From: Melieria omissa
Taxonomy: Eukaryota; Arthropoda; Insecta; Diptera; Ulidiidae
Assembly: GCA_963971225.1 (NCBI GenBank)
Contig: OZ020269.1
Location: 82,374,450 to 82,438,449, forward strand
Direction: 5' to 3'
DNA length: 64,000 nucleotides
This document shows, piece after piece, positions 14,020 to 23,603 of this stretch (within the stretch, counting starts at the first letter, position 1; the number at the start of each line of letters is the position of its first letter). The notes beneath the pieces are model-generated. The model saw only the letters and a program-made list of their open reading frames with translations, had not been told where the DNA came from and did not search any database. The translations under genes were made by a program, and so were the position numbers.

Positions 14020-17000
14020 TGAAGTCAGTTTGGAAAATGAAACAATTCTCTTCGATACAGAAAAAATGGCATGGATTTTTTGCTTTTAAAGGCGATTTTA
14101 AAATGCATGCCAGAGTTAAGAGGTAACATCACTCTAGCGGCCGTAACTCTCAACCGGGGTGATATATTTCTCGTAAAGTATAAGAATAAAATAAGACATT
14201 TTAATTTATGTTCTCTTGTCCATAATGCGTAAGATTTGGCAAAAAATTGTCAGTAAATAGTAAATTGGGAGTAATCTGTCCTGTGTTTAACAAATACTGA
14301 GCGTGTGCTTCAGGATGCTGTGACAAAGTCAAGAATTGAACCTGTTATTTTTTCATTATATGACCAAATACATGTTAGGTATGTTTGGGTACGGATTATT
14401 TGTACAAATTTCTACTGGATGCCGTTTGTGTGCGCCCAATTTTCTGGCAATGAGAAAGAAACTGAGTGCGTAAAGTGACACTTCATTTCGTAAGAACTTG
14501 CAAATTAAAAAAAAAGAAGTACAAGAAAAACATATGATCGACTGCTAGACAAATAATTTTTGCAAACATTTGAAGGCAAATGGAACCAGCAAAGAAATTG
14601 TGCATTCGTGAATCTGCTGAACCACAACCGTCTTGCTCAGTTTTACCTGCTGCATCTGAAAAGGAAAAAATTTAGCAGATTGAGCCCAATGAACCATTTT
14701 CCTTTTAAAATAATTGTCAAAGTAAGCTTAAGTTTCCCTACAGCTTCAAACCTCAGCTGTTTCTTACTTCAACCCTCCTGTTTACACCCTTTTTCTGTGT
14801 ATTGTGAATGTGCCAAGTCTTACTGGTGTAACCAAGAGTTAAAACTTGCAAATTCCTACAAATTTTTGTTTGTTTAGTTTTTTGGATGGTTTCATTTTTG
14901 GGAGCGTAAGCTGGCTTACTCTCCTGATTTTATTTACGGGATAAATTTTTCTAATTTAACACCGTCTCACTCTAATTTGATAAGATTCGCTCCCTAAGGA
15001 AATAAATAATGCTTCGTGAAACGCATACTCTTCTTTTTGGTACAAACTACAAACAATTTTACAATTTCTATTTAATTAAAATCCTACGTTGTACCAAACA
15101 GAAAAAGAACGATTTTGACAATATCCCAAGTGCAGTTTGTTTGAAGGGGAATTTTAGGGTATTTTTTGATCTGAAGTGTGTAGGTTTCGCAAGTTATACA
15201 GCGATCTGACGGAGTGAAATTTATTTTGCACTTCTTTAGGTTCAGGCTCTTGACTTAACCTTACTCTTTTATTGAAAAGGCCTGTCTTTAATCCCCTATT
15301 TTCCATTCTTCCGAAACACAGCATTGATCTAAGGGATTGTCAAATCCTACATGTCCAAATGTATATCACCTTTTATTGTTCCACAATGTTATATAAATTA
15401 TATGACATCTTGCGGATAAAATAGAAACAATTAAACACTTTCGTGCACGCTGACTCAACCCACAGCTTTGAGCAAAACTGCTGAGTTTGCAGTTTTGAAG
15501 ATAAAAACTCAGCTGTTTTGCCGAACACAATAAAAACCAAAACGAAAAAGCCAGGGCACAGACGGCATGAAACGATACAATTGATTTTAATATTCTGCTA
15601 AGAAAAAAATGTATGTACAGAGGCGTGTTGTGGTGGACACTGGTGAACGGTAGCACTGTCGGAGTGTTTACGTTGTCCGATAGCGTTATCGATTCCAGGA
15701 ATTTGCACTTCAATTACGAGTGCCACCAAATGACGTTATTAGCGTTTGGCTTGTTCCTTCGAAATTTTGACGTATGCGGACAATTTTGAGTGAAAACAAA
15801 ACATTAAACACATAAAAAAAGAAGGTTGCATGTCTTGATCGCATTGCTTTGCTTTTGTCTTGGCCAAACTCGACGCGATCGACACTCAGCGTTTCCATAT
15901 GAATGTGAAGTTTGCGGAAGGAAACATGAAAGAAACATTATATTCAAAGGGGATGCGTGCAGTGCATGCGTAATGAAAACAGATTCTAAAGAATATAAAT
16001 AAAATAAATTTCCCCGCAAACTAAAACCGCAACGCAAAACAAGTTGACACAAAGAAATTATTCAACGCTGAAATAGAGAACGTCGCAATTGCTGATAAAC
16101 ATAGCTTCAGAGGATGGAAATGTTCTTACTAACCCAACACTCAATATTCAACGTTCAAAGCCCTGTTCCCAACTTAAACTTACACTTCAAGACGTAGTGC
16201 ATTGGGAGTCCCAAACGACGCAAGCAAGGCAGATCGACATAAATAGATCATTGGAAAGACAATCCTATGGATGATATTTTTATATATGTATGAAAAGTAG
16301 AATTCCTGCATTTTAGATCAGTGCAAATTGTTACTATTTTTACAAACTTCGTATTGTGTGTTTAATTGGTAGGGGCCTGTGTGTGGGTTCAAACTAATTA
16401 CTATATTTTGTGACACAAAGTTACCTCTGAAACAGAGGAGTCGCTTTAACGTTTTCCAAGCCGTTTCGTTCGCTTTTTGCCAAAGTGTCATGAGGCTTAA
16501 CTGAATTATTTTATTTCCTCTGCAAGATTATTTCACTTGGTGGTGTCTGTTATATTTAAAAGTATCATCTTGTGACCAGCATAGCTATCAGAATCGATTT
16601 AGACATACCATATTCGATAGTTGTAATATCTGAATTAAGATTTTTATAAATTGTGCTTTAAAATATAGGTATTTCATAACGGTATTTCAGCATATTCTGG
16701 TTCAATACGGAATCCATTAGCAGAACTCTTGCAGCATTAATAAAAGTTTACTGACGATCTGTATGCCACGACTATCGATCAAGTTCTTAATCATTCATAA
16801 TTCAAATTCGGATTCTTAGCATTTCGCATTTCTCAAATGTCGATCTGTCGGTCGTTTGCGGTCCGTTCATAGTTATAAGAGACATGAATTGCATTTTGTG
16901 CAAACTAGTTAACTGCAGCAAAAGAAAAATAGAACGGCGAACTGACTTCCACGTTTTTGCACACTTTTCTGACAATAATACAATCCAACTCGACCCTATT

Positions 17001-18330
17001 CACTGCGTTTGCATGTTGCTCACGTAAATTGGCGCTCGGCATGTTAACGCATGACTCGGCCACTTTGGTTGGCCGATTTTCCCCCATTCCCTTTCAGCAC
17101 TATGCAAACACTACGCTTACCAGCCATTATCGCTATTCGATAAAGTGAAAGTACAATTGCGCTATTGTTATTGCAGCTGTTCGAGCACATGAGTGACGAT
17201 AATTAGAACTAAGTGAATTGCTAAGTCAGTAATCCAAGAGTCATTTTAATATTTGCCAACTGTAACAGGAATCCGAAATGACGATTCGAAAGCATTGCAA
17301 CCGATTTGTTTTTCTCAACTGAAACGCACTCATATTTTGCACGAGCAGCCGAACGGACGGCGGCAGCCGCCACAGTATGGCAACCTCTTATCAGGCTGGG
17401 GGTGGGGGCCCGAGCTGCGCGCACACACACACGGCACACACTGAGATCGTTATCAACGCACAGGTGTGTCGCTTCGAGAGTACAAAGCGGGGAATGGATT
17501 ATTTCCAAAAAGTTCCCCACGAAAAGTAACGACAATACTAGAGCGCAGAACACCCTCCCACACAACCCACTTTGGCCCCATCGACATTTTACGCCTTAAT
17601 ACGCAATGATCTTGGCAATCTTCGTACAGGGGAAATGCGTAGGAAGGGTGGAGTAGTCACCCGGAGGTGGGTGCCAAACGAAAATTATACGTCGCAAACT
17701 TGAGTCTTTTTTCTATTTCAAAAACGTTAATCGCAGAAATAATGGAGACAAATGAAAACAAGCCAACGCATTGTGAAATGCAATAACAGTAACAAAAACA
17801 CTCATATCAGCTTGAATTTTCGTAGAAATCCCATTTTTTGCTTACCAAAAAGAGGCTCGTGTTAACTTGGTGATTTTCTTTTGTTTCAATATCCACTTTT
17901 TATATCTCTGCGATTTCAGTTTATCAATTTGTTGCTGCTTTCACAATTTTTCTCTAGTTGTTTCTTATTTCCACTCTAGTATGCGAATTTTGCTTCGGCT
18001 CTTGGCCATCCTTTAATTTATTAGCTTTTTTTAATTATTTAACTTTCAGCTTACAACTTTAGCACTAGCATTTTAGCGATTTTTATGAATTTGTTTTCGT
18101 AATTTTGAGCTTGAATTTATATTTCAACTATGGAAATTGTCACTGAAAAAAAATATTCTTACTTCTCTTTGCTGTCATCGTACGACATTTTGACTCTCCA
18201 CTGGTTTTGGAGAATAAAGATCGTCGGCATTGCCAGTTGGAAGACATACGACACTAATAAGTTCAGTGGAACTTCATGAAAGATTTGCATAAATCGGAGT
18301 AATTTTGACTACACTAATTTTATCTTTTTA
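14020..18330. other. intergenic, no gene recognised
   Basis: AT-rich intergenic sequence between the two LINE copies. Short open frames at 14560-14877, 15366-15713 and 17221-17565 lack family signatures and good splice sites. A GC-rich patch at about 17330-17470 with a (CA)n run could be regulatory, but nothing specific is visible. Confidence 0.5.
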
Positions 18331-18336
18331 CTTTTA

Positions 18337-18568
18337 CAGTCGTGTCTGGATATAGTGAACTAATTATTGCAAGGCCTGTTCACAGTATTGAGGTTGTTCA
18401 CTTTATCAAGGTTAACATTTGTGTTCAAAAACTCGTCTTATTTGCTCAAAATACACTTTTTGTTTTTTGTTTGAAATTGTTTCCAAAATTGTTTTCAATA
18501 TTTAGAGGCTCTATGTCAAAATTTGGGTGTTCACTATATAGGGTTATCACTATACCCAGATACGACTG
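18337..18568. mobile_element. pogo/Tc1-mariner-like MITE with TA target duplication
   Basis: A 232-bp non-autonomous element. The left terminus begins CAGTCGTGTCTGGATATAGT and the right terminus is its near-perfect inverse (CAGTCGTATCTGGGTATAGT on the other strand). TA dinucleotides flank both ends (18335-18336 and 18569-18570). The right side carries a second TATAGTGAAC motif inside the terminal repeat. CAGT termini with TA duplication are typical of pogo/Tigger-type Tc1-mariner elements. No transposase is encoded. Confidence 0.75.
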
Positions 18569-18894
18569 TAATTTCTTTTTTCTACTTTTGTGATATACTT
18601 TTTTTGGAGGGTTTTCTCTATGCAACAGTTTTATGTTATTTATTTTGTTGTGTTATGTTATTTTTTGTGCTCTGGAATGTTTTCCTTATTTAACAGTTAT
18701 ATGTTATTTTAGCAATTTGTTTTTTTTGTTTGTTTGTGGGATGGATGGAGCAGACATACAAGGTAAAGTGTCTGATTGTGTACAACCTGGCGAACGCTAG
18801 AATTATTTTTGTCCCTGTTTTAATCCAAGCTGATGTAGTTGTGCAGGATTTAGTGAACCATTATGTTGACGATCACAGCAAACGATTTAAAGAC

Positions 18895-19470
18895 CCTGAT
18901 TTAAGGATATGCACCTGGAATGTCCGGACCCTCTATAGAGAAGGTGGCTCTATCCAATTGGCTGAAGGCCTCATAAAATGTAATGTAACAGCACCGCCAT
19001 CCGAGAATGCAATGGACAGGACAAGGTTACTCCAAGCGAGCAAACTGCGACATCTAGTACAGCTGCCACGCGGAGAAGCGTGAATTTGGCTGCGGATTTG
19101 TGGTAAGCAAGAGACTTCGCCTTATCATGGACAATATCACGAAACGACTTTGAGTGGTCGAGGACATGGACGTAGCGCAGCGAATTAACATCCAGCGGCT
19201 ACGCTGGCTCGGTCAAGCTCCGCCGAAAAAGGTGTTCGATGCGATGGTTGGAGATCGACGGCGAAGAGGGAGGCCGTGTCTCCGGTGGAAGGACCAAGTG
19301 GAAAAGGCCCTGGTATGTCTTGGTGTGACCAACTGGAGGAGGCGCGCGCAAAGCAGAGGCGCCTGGAGACAGCTTTTGCGGCAGATCGTAACCTGGTAAC
19401 GGGTTGTTGTGGCCAGATAAGTATTTTTTGTGTAAATAAAGTTTTGGAGCACTGCAAATAATTTATGAAT
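18895..19470 (+). pseudogene. LINE fragment: endonuclease N-terminus joined to ORF C-terminus
   Basis: Second decayed copy of the LINE family at 13.1 kb. It starts with the apurinic-type endonuclease motif DLRICTWNVRTLYREG near 18898-18945 and continues, after frameshifts, with endonuclease residues EFGCGFVVSKR near 19080-19110. It then jumps directly to the extreme C-terminal region (VEDMDVAQRINIQRLRWLGQ and RRRGRPCLRWKDQVEKAL, 19154-19320). The whole reverse transcriptase is missing, so the copy has a large internal deletion. The 3' end has a polyadenylation-like AATAAAG near 19436. It lies about 250 bp upstream of the ZNF277 start. Confidence 0.85.
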
Positions 19471-19717
19471 AATATGTTTTCGACCGTAAGTTCTTCGAAG
19501 AAAAAAGCAATTTAGAAAAGGATACCCACATGCAATTTAAGCATTAAAGCATTTACACGATTGTACGAGCATATCTACCAAACAAAGCGAAGTTTGCAGC
19601 ATATGATGAACGAGCACATTTTACATTGTTTTCATTGTGAATTGTCCTACTACAGCTGATTGAATCCAACAACTGTCTTCAAATTTTTGGTCAATTATTT
19701 TGTTATTTTGCAATACA

Positions 19718-21151
19718 ATGGATGAAGAAAAGTCCGAAAGTGATACGTTGCCGGCATTATTGTTTTGCCAAAAATCGGCAGACAATAGAATCACAACATC
19801 CGAAGAGGTGCAATGTTTGAAATGCAGCAAAGCGTACAAGTTCCCAGCGGGCAAGGATGATTATCTGGCCCACCTCTTTATGGAGCATCGCTTAGTAATA
19901 GCCGATGTAGAGGAACTGGCCCTATTAGAAGACTATTTCTTGTTTTGGCAAAAAGAGTTCAAAGGTGCGTTTAGTAGTTAGCAATAATCCGCAGCGATGC
20001 TATATTTTCACTTGCCCACAGGACATGAGTTAGAAGAGTACTGCACCACAATGCTGCTAGATCAGTTACCGGATGGGCGACCCGCTAAAAATGAAAAATA
20101 TTACCTCCTAAGTGATGTATTACCTAAAGACTTTGAGCTGCGGAGAGATTTGCAGCGGCAGCGGTTGGAGAGGGCGTTGGCGCAACATCAATTTGAGCGC
20201 ACAGACCGCAGTTTCAGCAAGGAGTGCCTGTACTGTCGGGACGTTGTAACCGGTCTGCGCGCTGACTACTTGGAGCATCTGTTCAGCAAACATTTCCTGC
20301 AGTTGGGCAAACCTGAGAACCTTGTGTACGTTGATGATTTGCTAGCAAAAGTTCAGCAAAATCTCGAGCAGTTGGTGTGTCTCTATTGCGAAAAGATATT
20401 CAAGGATCGGGTCACACTGAAAGAGCACATGCGTAAGAAGGCACACAAGCGCATAAACCCCAGCAACCGTGAATACGACCGATTTTTTCTACTAAACTAC
20501 CGTAACGAGAAACCGAAGCTACAACAGCCTCAGAAAAAAAGCCGTCATCCCATCAAGACGAACTCGTGTCAGGCATCTCAAAAGCTCAAGACAAGTAATA
20601 CAGTCGGTGGTGAGCAGACAAAAAGTGTCGACTTTGAGCACCGGTTCGCAACGCATAGCGATGACAGTGATTCTGATTGGTCGGACTGGGACGATGGCGA
20701 GAAACTGCCACCGCTCACCTGTCTCTTCTGCGTGCACCAAGCGCCTGCCTTCGATGATCTAAAGACGCATATGCAGGCGGTGCACCACGTAGACTTTGAT
20801 TACACCGTAAGCGGACTAAACTTCTACCAAAAGATCAAAGTGGTGAACTATGTGAGGCGGCAGATGTGTCTAAAGCGCTGCGTGACCTGTAATTTACGTT
20901 GCAATGATGCGGACGAGCTGTTGCAGCACATGGATAAAGGAGAGCACTTTGGATTGGGAACGCAGAAACAGTGGGACAAGCCGGAGTACTTCTTTCCCAC
21001 ATACGAGGATGATGGCTTGCTGTGCATCTTGGATGACAGCCCCAACGACGATGTGGACGAAACTGTAGTGCGCATCATCTCAGAGGACTCAATGGCGAAG
21101 ATTAATAAGGATGCCGAACGCTTATCGTTGGAGAATTTTCAATATTCATAG
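19718..21151 (+). CDS. ZNF277: ZNF277-family C2H2 zinc finger protein
   Basis: Two-exon gene, exons 19718-19964 and 20022-21151, joined across a 57-nt GT-AG intron; product 458 aa, close to the length of human ZNF277. Five C2H2 fingers are visible: C33/C36/H52/H57, C151/C154/H168/H173, C202/C205/H218/H224, C316/C319/H332/H337 and C369/C372/H385/H391. An acidic Ser/Asp run (about 295-307) separates fingers 3 and 4. The conserved spacing DYLAHLFMEH and DYLEHLFSKH is typical of the family. In mammals ZNF277 is a nuclear/cytoplasmic factor linked to repression of Cdkn2a and to ribosomal protein uS5; the fly role is not established here. The ATG at 19718 is the first in frame after an in-frame region lacking another ATG. 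The 3' end faces Syf2, only 149 bp away. Confidence 0.9.
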
Positions 21152-21220
21152 CTTTATTGTTGTTAAAATATTTTGCGGTTTTTTTAACCTCAGTAAATAT
21201 GTACAAGCGTGCGACTTAAT

Positions 21221-21226
21221 TTTATT
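21221..21226 (-). terminator. AATAAA polyadenylation signal of Syf2
   Basis: AATAAA on the minus strand, 75-80 nt after the Syf2 stop codon. It lies within the 149-bp gap to the convergent ZNF277 gene, so the two 3' UTRs probably overlap or abut. Confidence 0.6.
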
Positions 21227-21300
21227 CGATCGCCTAGTTTTGCAAATATCCTTAAGACTAGATTTCCTATACGTAAAAATAATTGCGTTCCACAGCTCAT

Positions 21301-21978
21301 CTAAATGGCAGTACCGCGTTCCAGATTTTGCTTGATTTCGGCTGTATGCTCGCCGTAGAAGCGATGCAGTTTCTTGTTGAATTTGGAGTTGCGTTCGTTG
21401 ATGAAGTCCACGTCGGCGTCGTCGTTGTAAATGCGGCGGCGTGAATACTTCTTTCTGCGTTCGATCTGCTGCTCCAGGTCCTTCACCATATTGTCAATGG
21501 AGGAGGGTTTGTCCTTGATTAAACCCTGCAGCACCGTATTCGGGCCTCCATAAAAGGCTTCGCCTAGCTCCTCCTTCTGCTTTTCGTATTTGGCCATATC
21601 ACGTGGCGGCAAACTCTTCACCAAACGATTGTACTGTCTCGCTGTCTGCGCTTCGAATGTCGAAAAGCCCAAATCAGGATTCTTTTTCTTCTTCTTTTTT
21701 TCAATGCGCTCTGCATCCACTGCGGATATCTCAAGCAACTTCAGACGATCGTAGTCCTTTCCCTGCGACTTGGCTTCTTCGCGAGCCTTATCGTCGGAGA
21801 GTATCCAGTCGGCTTGTCGTTTGCGAGCTTCCCAGTTGTTGGGTAATTTTTTCCTGGCATCTTCCGCGACCACTTCTTGGTGATTTTGCGTGCGTGCCTC
21901 CTGGCGTAGTTTGTGAAGATTTCGTAAACGCTCTTTACGAGCGGCCAATTTTTCAGCAGCCGTTCCTTCACTGTCCAT
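21301..21978 (-). CDS. Syf2: pre-mRNA-splicing factor Syf2
   Basis: Intronless coding region of 225 aa, the usual length for fly Syf2. Syf2 is a small, highly charged component of the Prp19/NTC-associated spliceosome and acts in the nucleus in pre-mRNA splicing. Family features: NNWEARKRQADWIL near residues 47-60, a lysine run (EKKKKKK) near 96-102, QTARQYNRLVKSLPP near 113-127, YEKQKEELGEAFYGG, and the conserved C-terminal RRKKYSRRR ... NERNSKFNKKL block. The open frame extends 18 codons upstream of this ATG without another ATG. A TTTTTGCAG acceptor-like site just before that (about 22027) suggests a short 5' UTR intron. Convergent with ZNF277 and divergent from Lsm10 (about 0.9 kb between starts). 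Confidence 0.93.
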   Translation of the reverse strand: MDSEGTAAEKLAARKERLRNLHKLRQEARTQNHQEVVAEDARKKLPNNWEARKRQADWILSDDKAREEAKSQGKDYDRLKLLEISAVDAERIEKKKKKKNPDLGFSTFEAQTARQYNRLVKSLPPRDMAKYEKQKEELGEAFYGGPNTVLQGLIKDKPSSIDNMVKDLEQQIERRKKYSRRRIYNDDADVDFINERNSKFNKKLHRFYGEHTAEIKQNLERGTAI

Positions 21979-22304
21979 TGCTCTCAAATGGTAAACGATA
22001 TTTAATGGTCGTAAATTGTATTCCTTCTGCAAAAATCGTTTGCAAAATTGAGCTGTTTCAGTACGTCTTTATTTATTCCCTTCTTCTTAAAATCTGAACG
22101 CTCACAATAGCGTGAACGCCAATTTAAGGGTTGCTGAGGTAGTTTCAAGAATACAATATTGCACGCTAATAATTACAGAAACAAATAATCATCAATCATT
22201 CACAATCGATTTTTTTTGCATTAGGGCCGAGTGACGGTTACTATATATAAATATATATTGTTGGGGGCGTCTATGGATACGGCTATCCATTGTACCATTA
22301 ACCG

Positions 22305-22670
22305 TATTCACGATCTGTGGTTTTTGTAGTAAATTTGAGTTTTGTAGTAGATTTGATCGTTGTAAATACTTAGTATTTGGCGTATCTTGTTTACATTTTG
22401 CTAGACAACACGCAAAACTTTCAATTTGAAGAATTTTCATTAATACGTGCAAGTAAACAATGCCGGGAATAAGCAAAAAATCCGAAGTAATCAGATTCTT
22501 TGTGGAAAATGTTGGAAAATAAAGAATACTACGCAATCTTACAATAAGGTTTTGCGATTGTAAATTTGGCAAATTGGTTGTACGTTCAGTTGCATGGATT
22601 TGTTTTTGTAAAATTTACCACAAAAACCAATAATACACGATACAAGACCAAAAACCACAGATCGTGAATA
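22305..22670. repeat. perfect 22-bp inverted repeat between Syf2 and Lsm10
   Basis: The 22 bases at 22305-22326 recur exactly inverted at 22649-22670 (core CACGATCTGTGG). The enclosed sequence is about 320 bp and AT-rich, with no open frame of note. It could be a decayed MITE, but no clear target duplication flanks the arms. It occupies most of the promoter-side gap between the divergent Syf2 and Lsm10 genes. Confidence 0.55.
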
Positions 22671-22895
22671 CAGCTGTTGTATTTACCAGTAGATATGATC
22701 ACAGAACAAACAATATACTTTTTATTCTGTGATATGATGCAATACAACACAAATTCGTATTACTGACATTGTGAATGAAAGGCTTCTAGTTCAGTAAAAG
22801 TACGATGAATCTCTCCAATTAATTGTGAATGATAGATAATAGAAGAAGCAGGCGCGCAATTAAATTGTATTTGATTTGATTTAGTAAACATTGAA

Positions 22896-23333
22896 ATGCA
22901 AAAGTTTAGCCCCAAAGAAACATACCTCATCGCCAATACGCTCAATTGTGTGCCATTTATTCTGCGCGATTACCCAGTTCTCATCGATTTACGCAATGAG
23001 ACTTCCGTGGCAGGTCGGATCGATGCGACTGGCACCGACGGTTTTATGAACATACATCTGGTGGATGCGGTCTACATCGATCGGAATGGACTGCAATATC
23101 CATTCGAGCAGTTTATGGTGCGTGAGCGCATGATACGCCAAATCCACATACCGGCTTATGTGGAAGCGGAGAGCGCACTTCGCGAATGGCTAAGGCATGG
23201 GTTGCAGCGACCTCGCACACAGCCACAAAAAGGCAAAATGACCTTCAAAAAGAAACGTGCGATGCTGCGGCACCAAGAGACATTGGAACAGATCCGACAA
23301 GGGCAGCAAAGTCAGTTGCCGCAAGGAAAGTAA
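22896..23333 (+). CDS. Lsm10: U7 snRNA-associated Sm-like protein Lsm10
   Basis: Single-exon gene of 145 aa. Lsm10 pairs with Lsm11 to replace SmD1/SmD2 in the U7 snRNP ring, which cleaves the 3' ends of replication-dependent histone pre-mRNAs in the nucleus. The Sm1 motif spans about residues 28-61 (VLIDLRNETSVAGRI ... GFMNIHLVDAVYID) and the Sm2 motif about 73-87 (FMVRERMIRQIHIP). The basic C-terminal tail (GKMTFKKKRAMLR) is also typical. The ATG at 22896 is the first in frame. The 3' end converges on FAR-1, whose stop codon is 271 bp away. Confidence 0.95.
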   Translation: MQKFSPKETYLIANTLNCVPFILRDYPVLIDLRNETSVAGRIDATGTDGFMNIHLVDAVYIDRNGLQYPFEQFMVRERMIRQIHIPAYVEAESALREWLRHGLQRPRTQPQKGKMTFKKKRAMLRHQETLEQIRQGQQSQLPQGK

Positions 23334-23336
23334 TGA

Positions 23337-23342
23337 AATAAA
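23337..23342 (+). terminator. AATAAA polyadenylation signal of Lsm10
   Basis: AATAAA three bases after the Lsm10 TAA stop, implying a very short 3' UTR. No other strong signal is nearer; another AATAAA-like run occurs near 23483. Confidence 0.6.
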
Positions 23343-23382
23343 AGAGCGAAATTAGAAGAACTACACCATTAAATCGGTTAAG

Positions 23383-23388
23383 TTTATT
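23383..23388 (-). terminator. possible AATAAA polyadenylation signal of FAR-1
   Basis: Minus-strand AATAAA about 216 nt beyond the FAR-1 stop codon, only about 50 bp from the Lsm10 signal on the other strand. It is the first canonical signal I found downstream of the stop. Confidence 0.45.
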
Positions 23389-23603
23389 GTATATGATACA
23401 AAGTTATAAAAAGCTAAATAAGAATTGTGTTCAAGACCAAACCTTAGCAAGTAAGTAACATTAGCGTTAAGAGTTCATGTAAATAAATAAAGAGCAAAAA
23501 CAAATTTGAAGTGATGAACAAAAATCGATTGAAGATTCAGTTAATGTCACGAATTAGATTAAATGAAGTAAATCATAGCTTCCATAATTTACAGCCAACA
23601 GGT

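Noticed and set aside
17221..17565. 114-codon minus-strand frame in a GC-rich patch
   Set aside because: No domain, the (CA)n run contributes to the openness, and other frames are open over the same interval.
20519..21078. Minus-strand frames inside the ZNF277 gene
   Set aside because: They lie opposite a five-finger coding frame with proper splice sites and are shadows.
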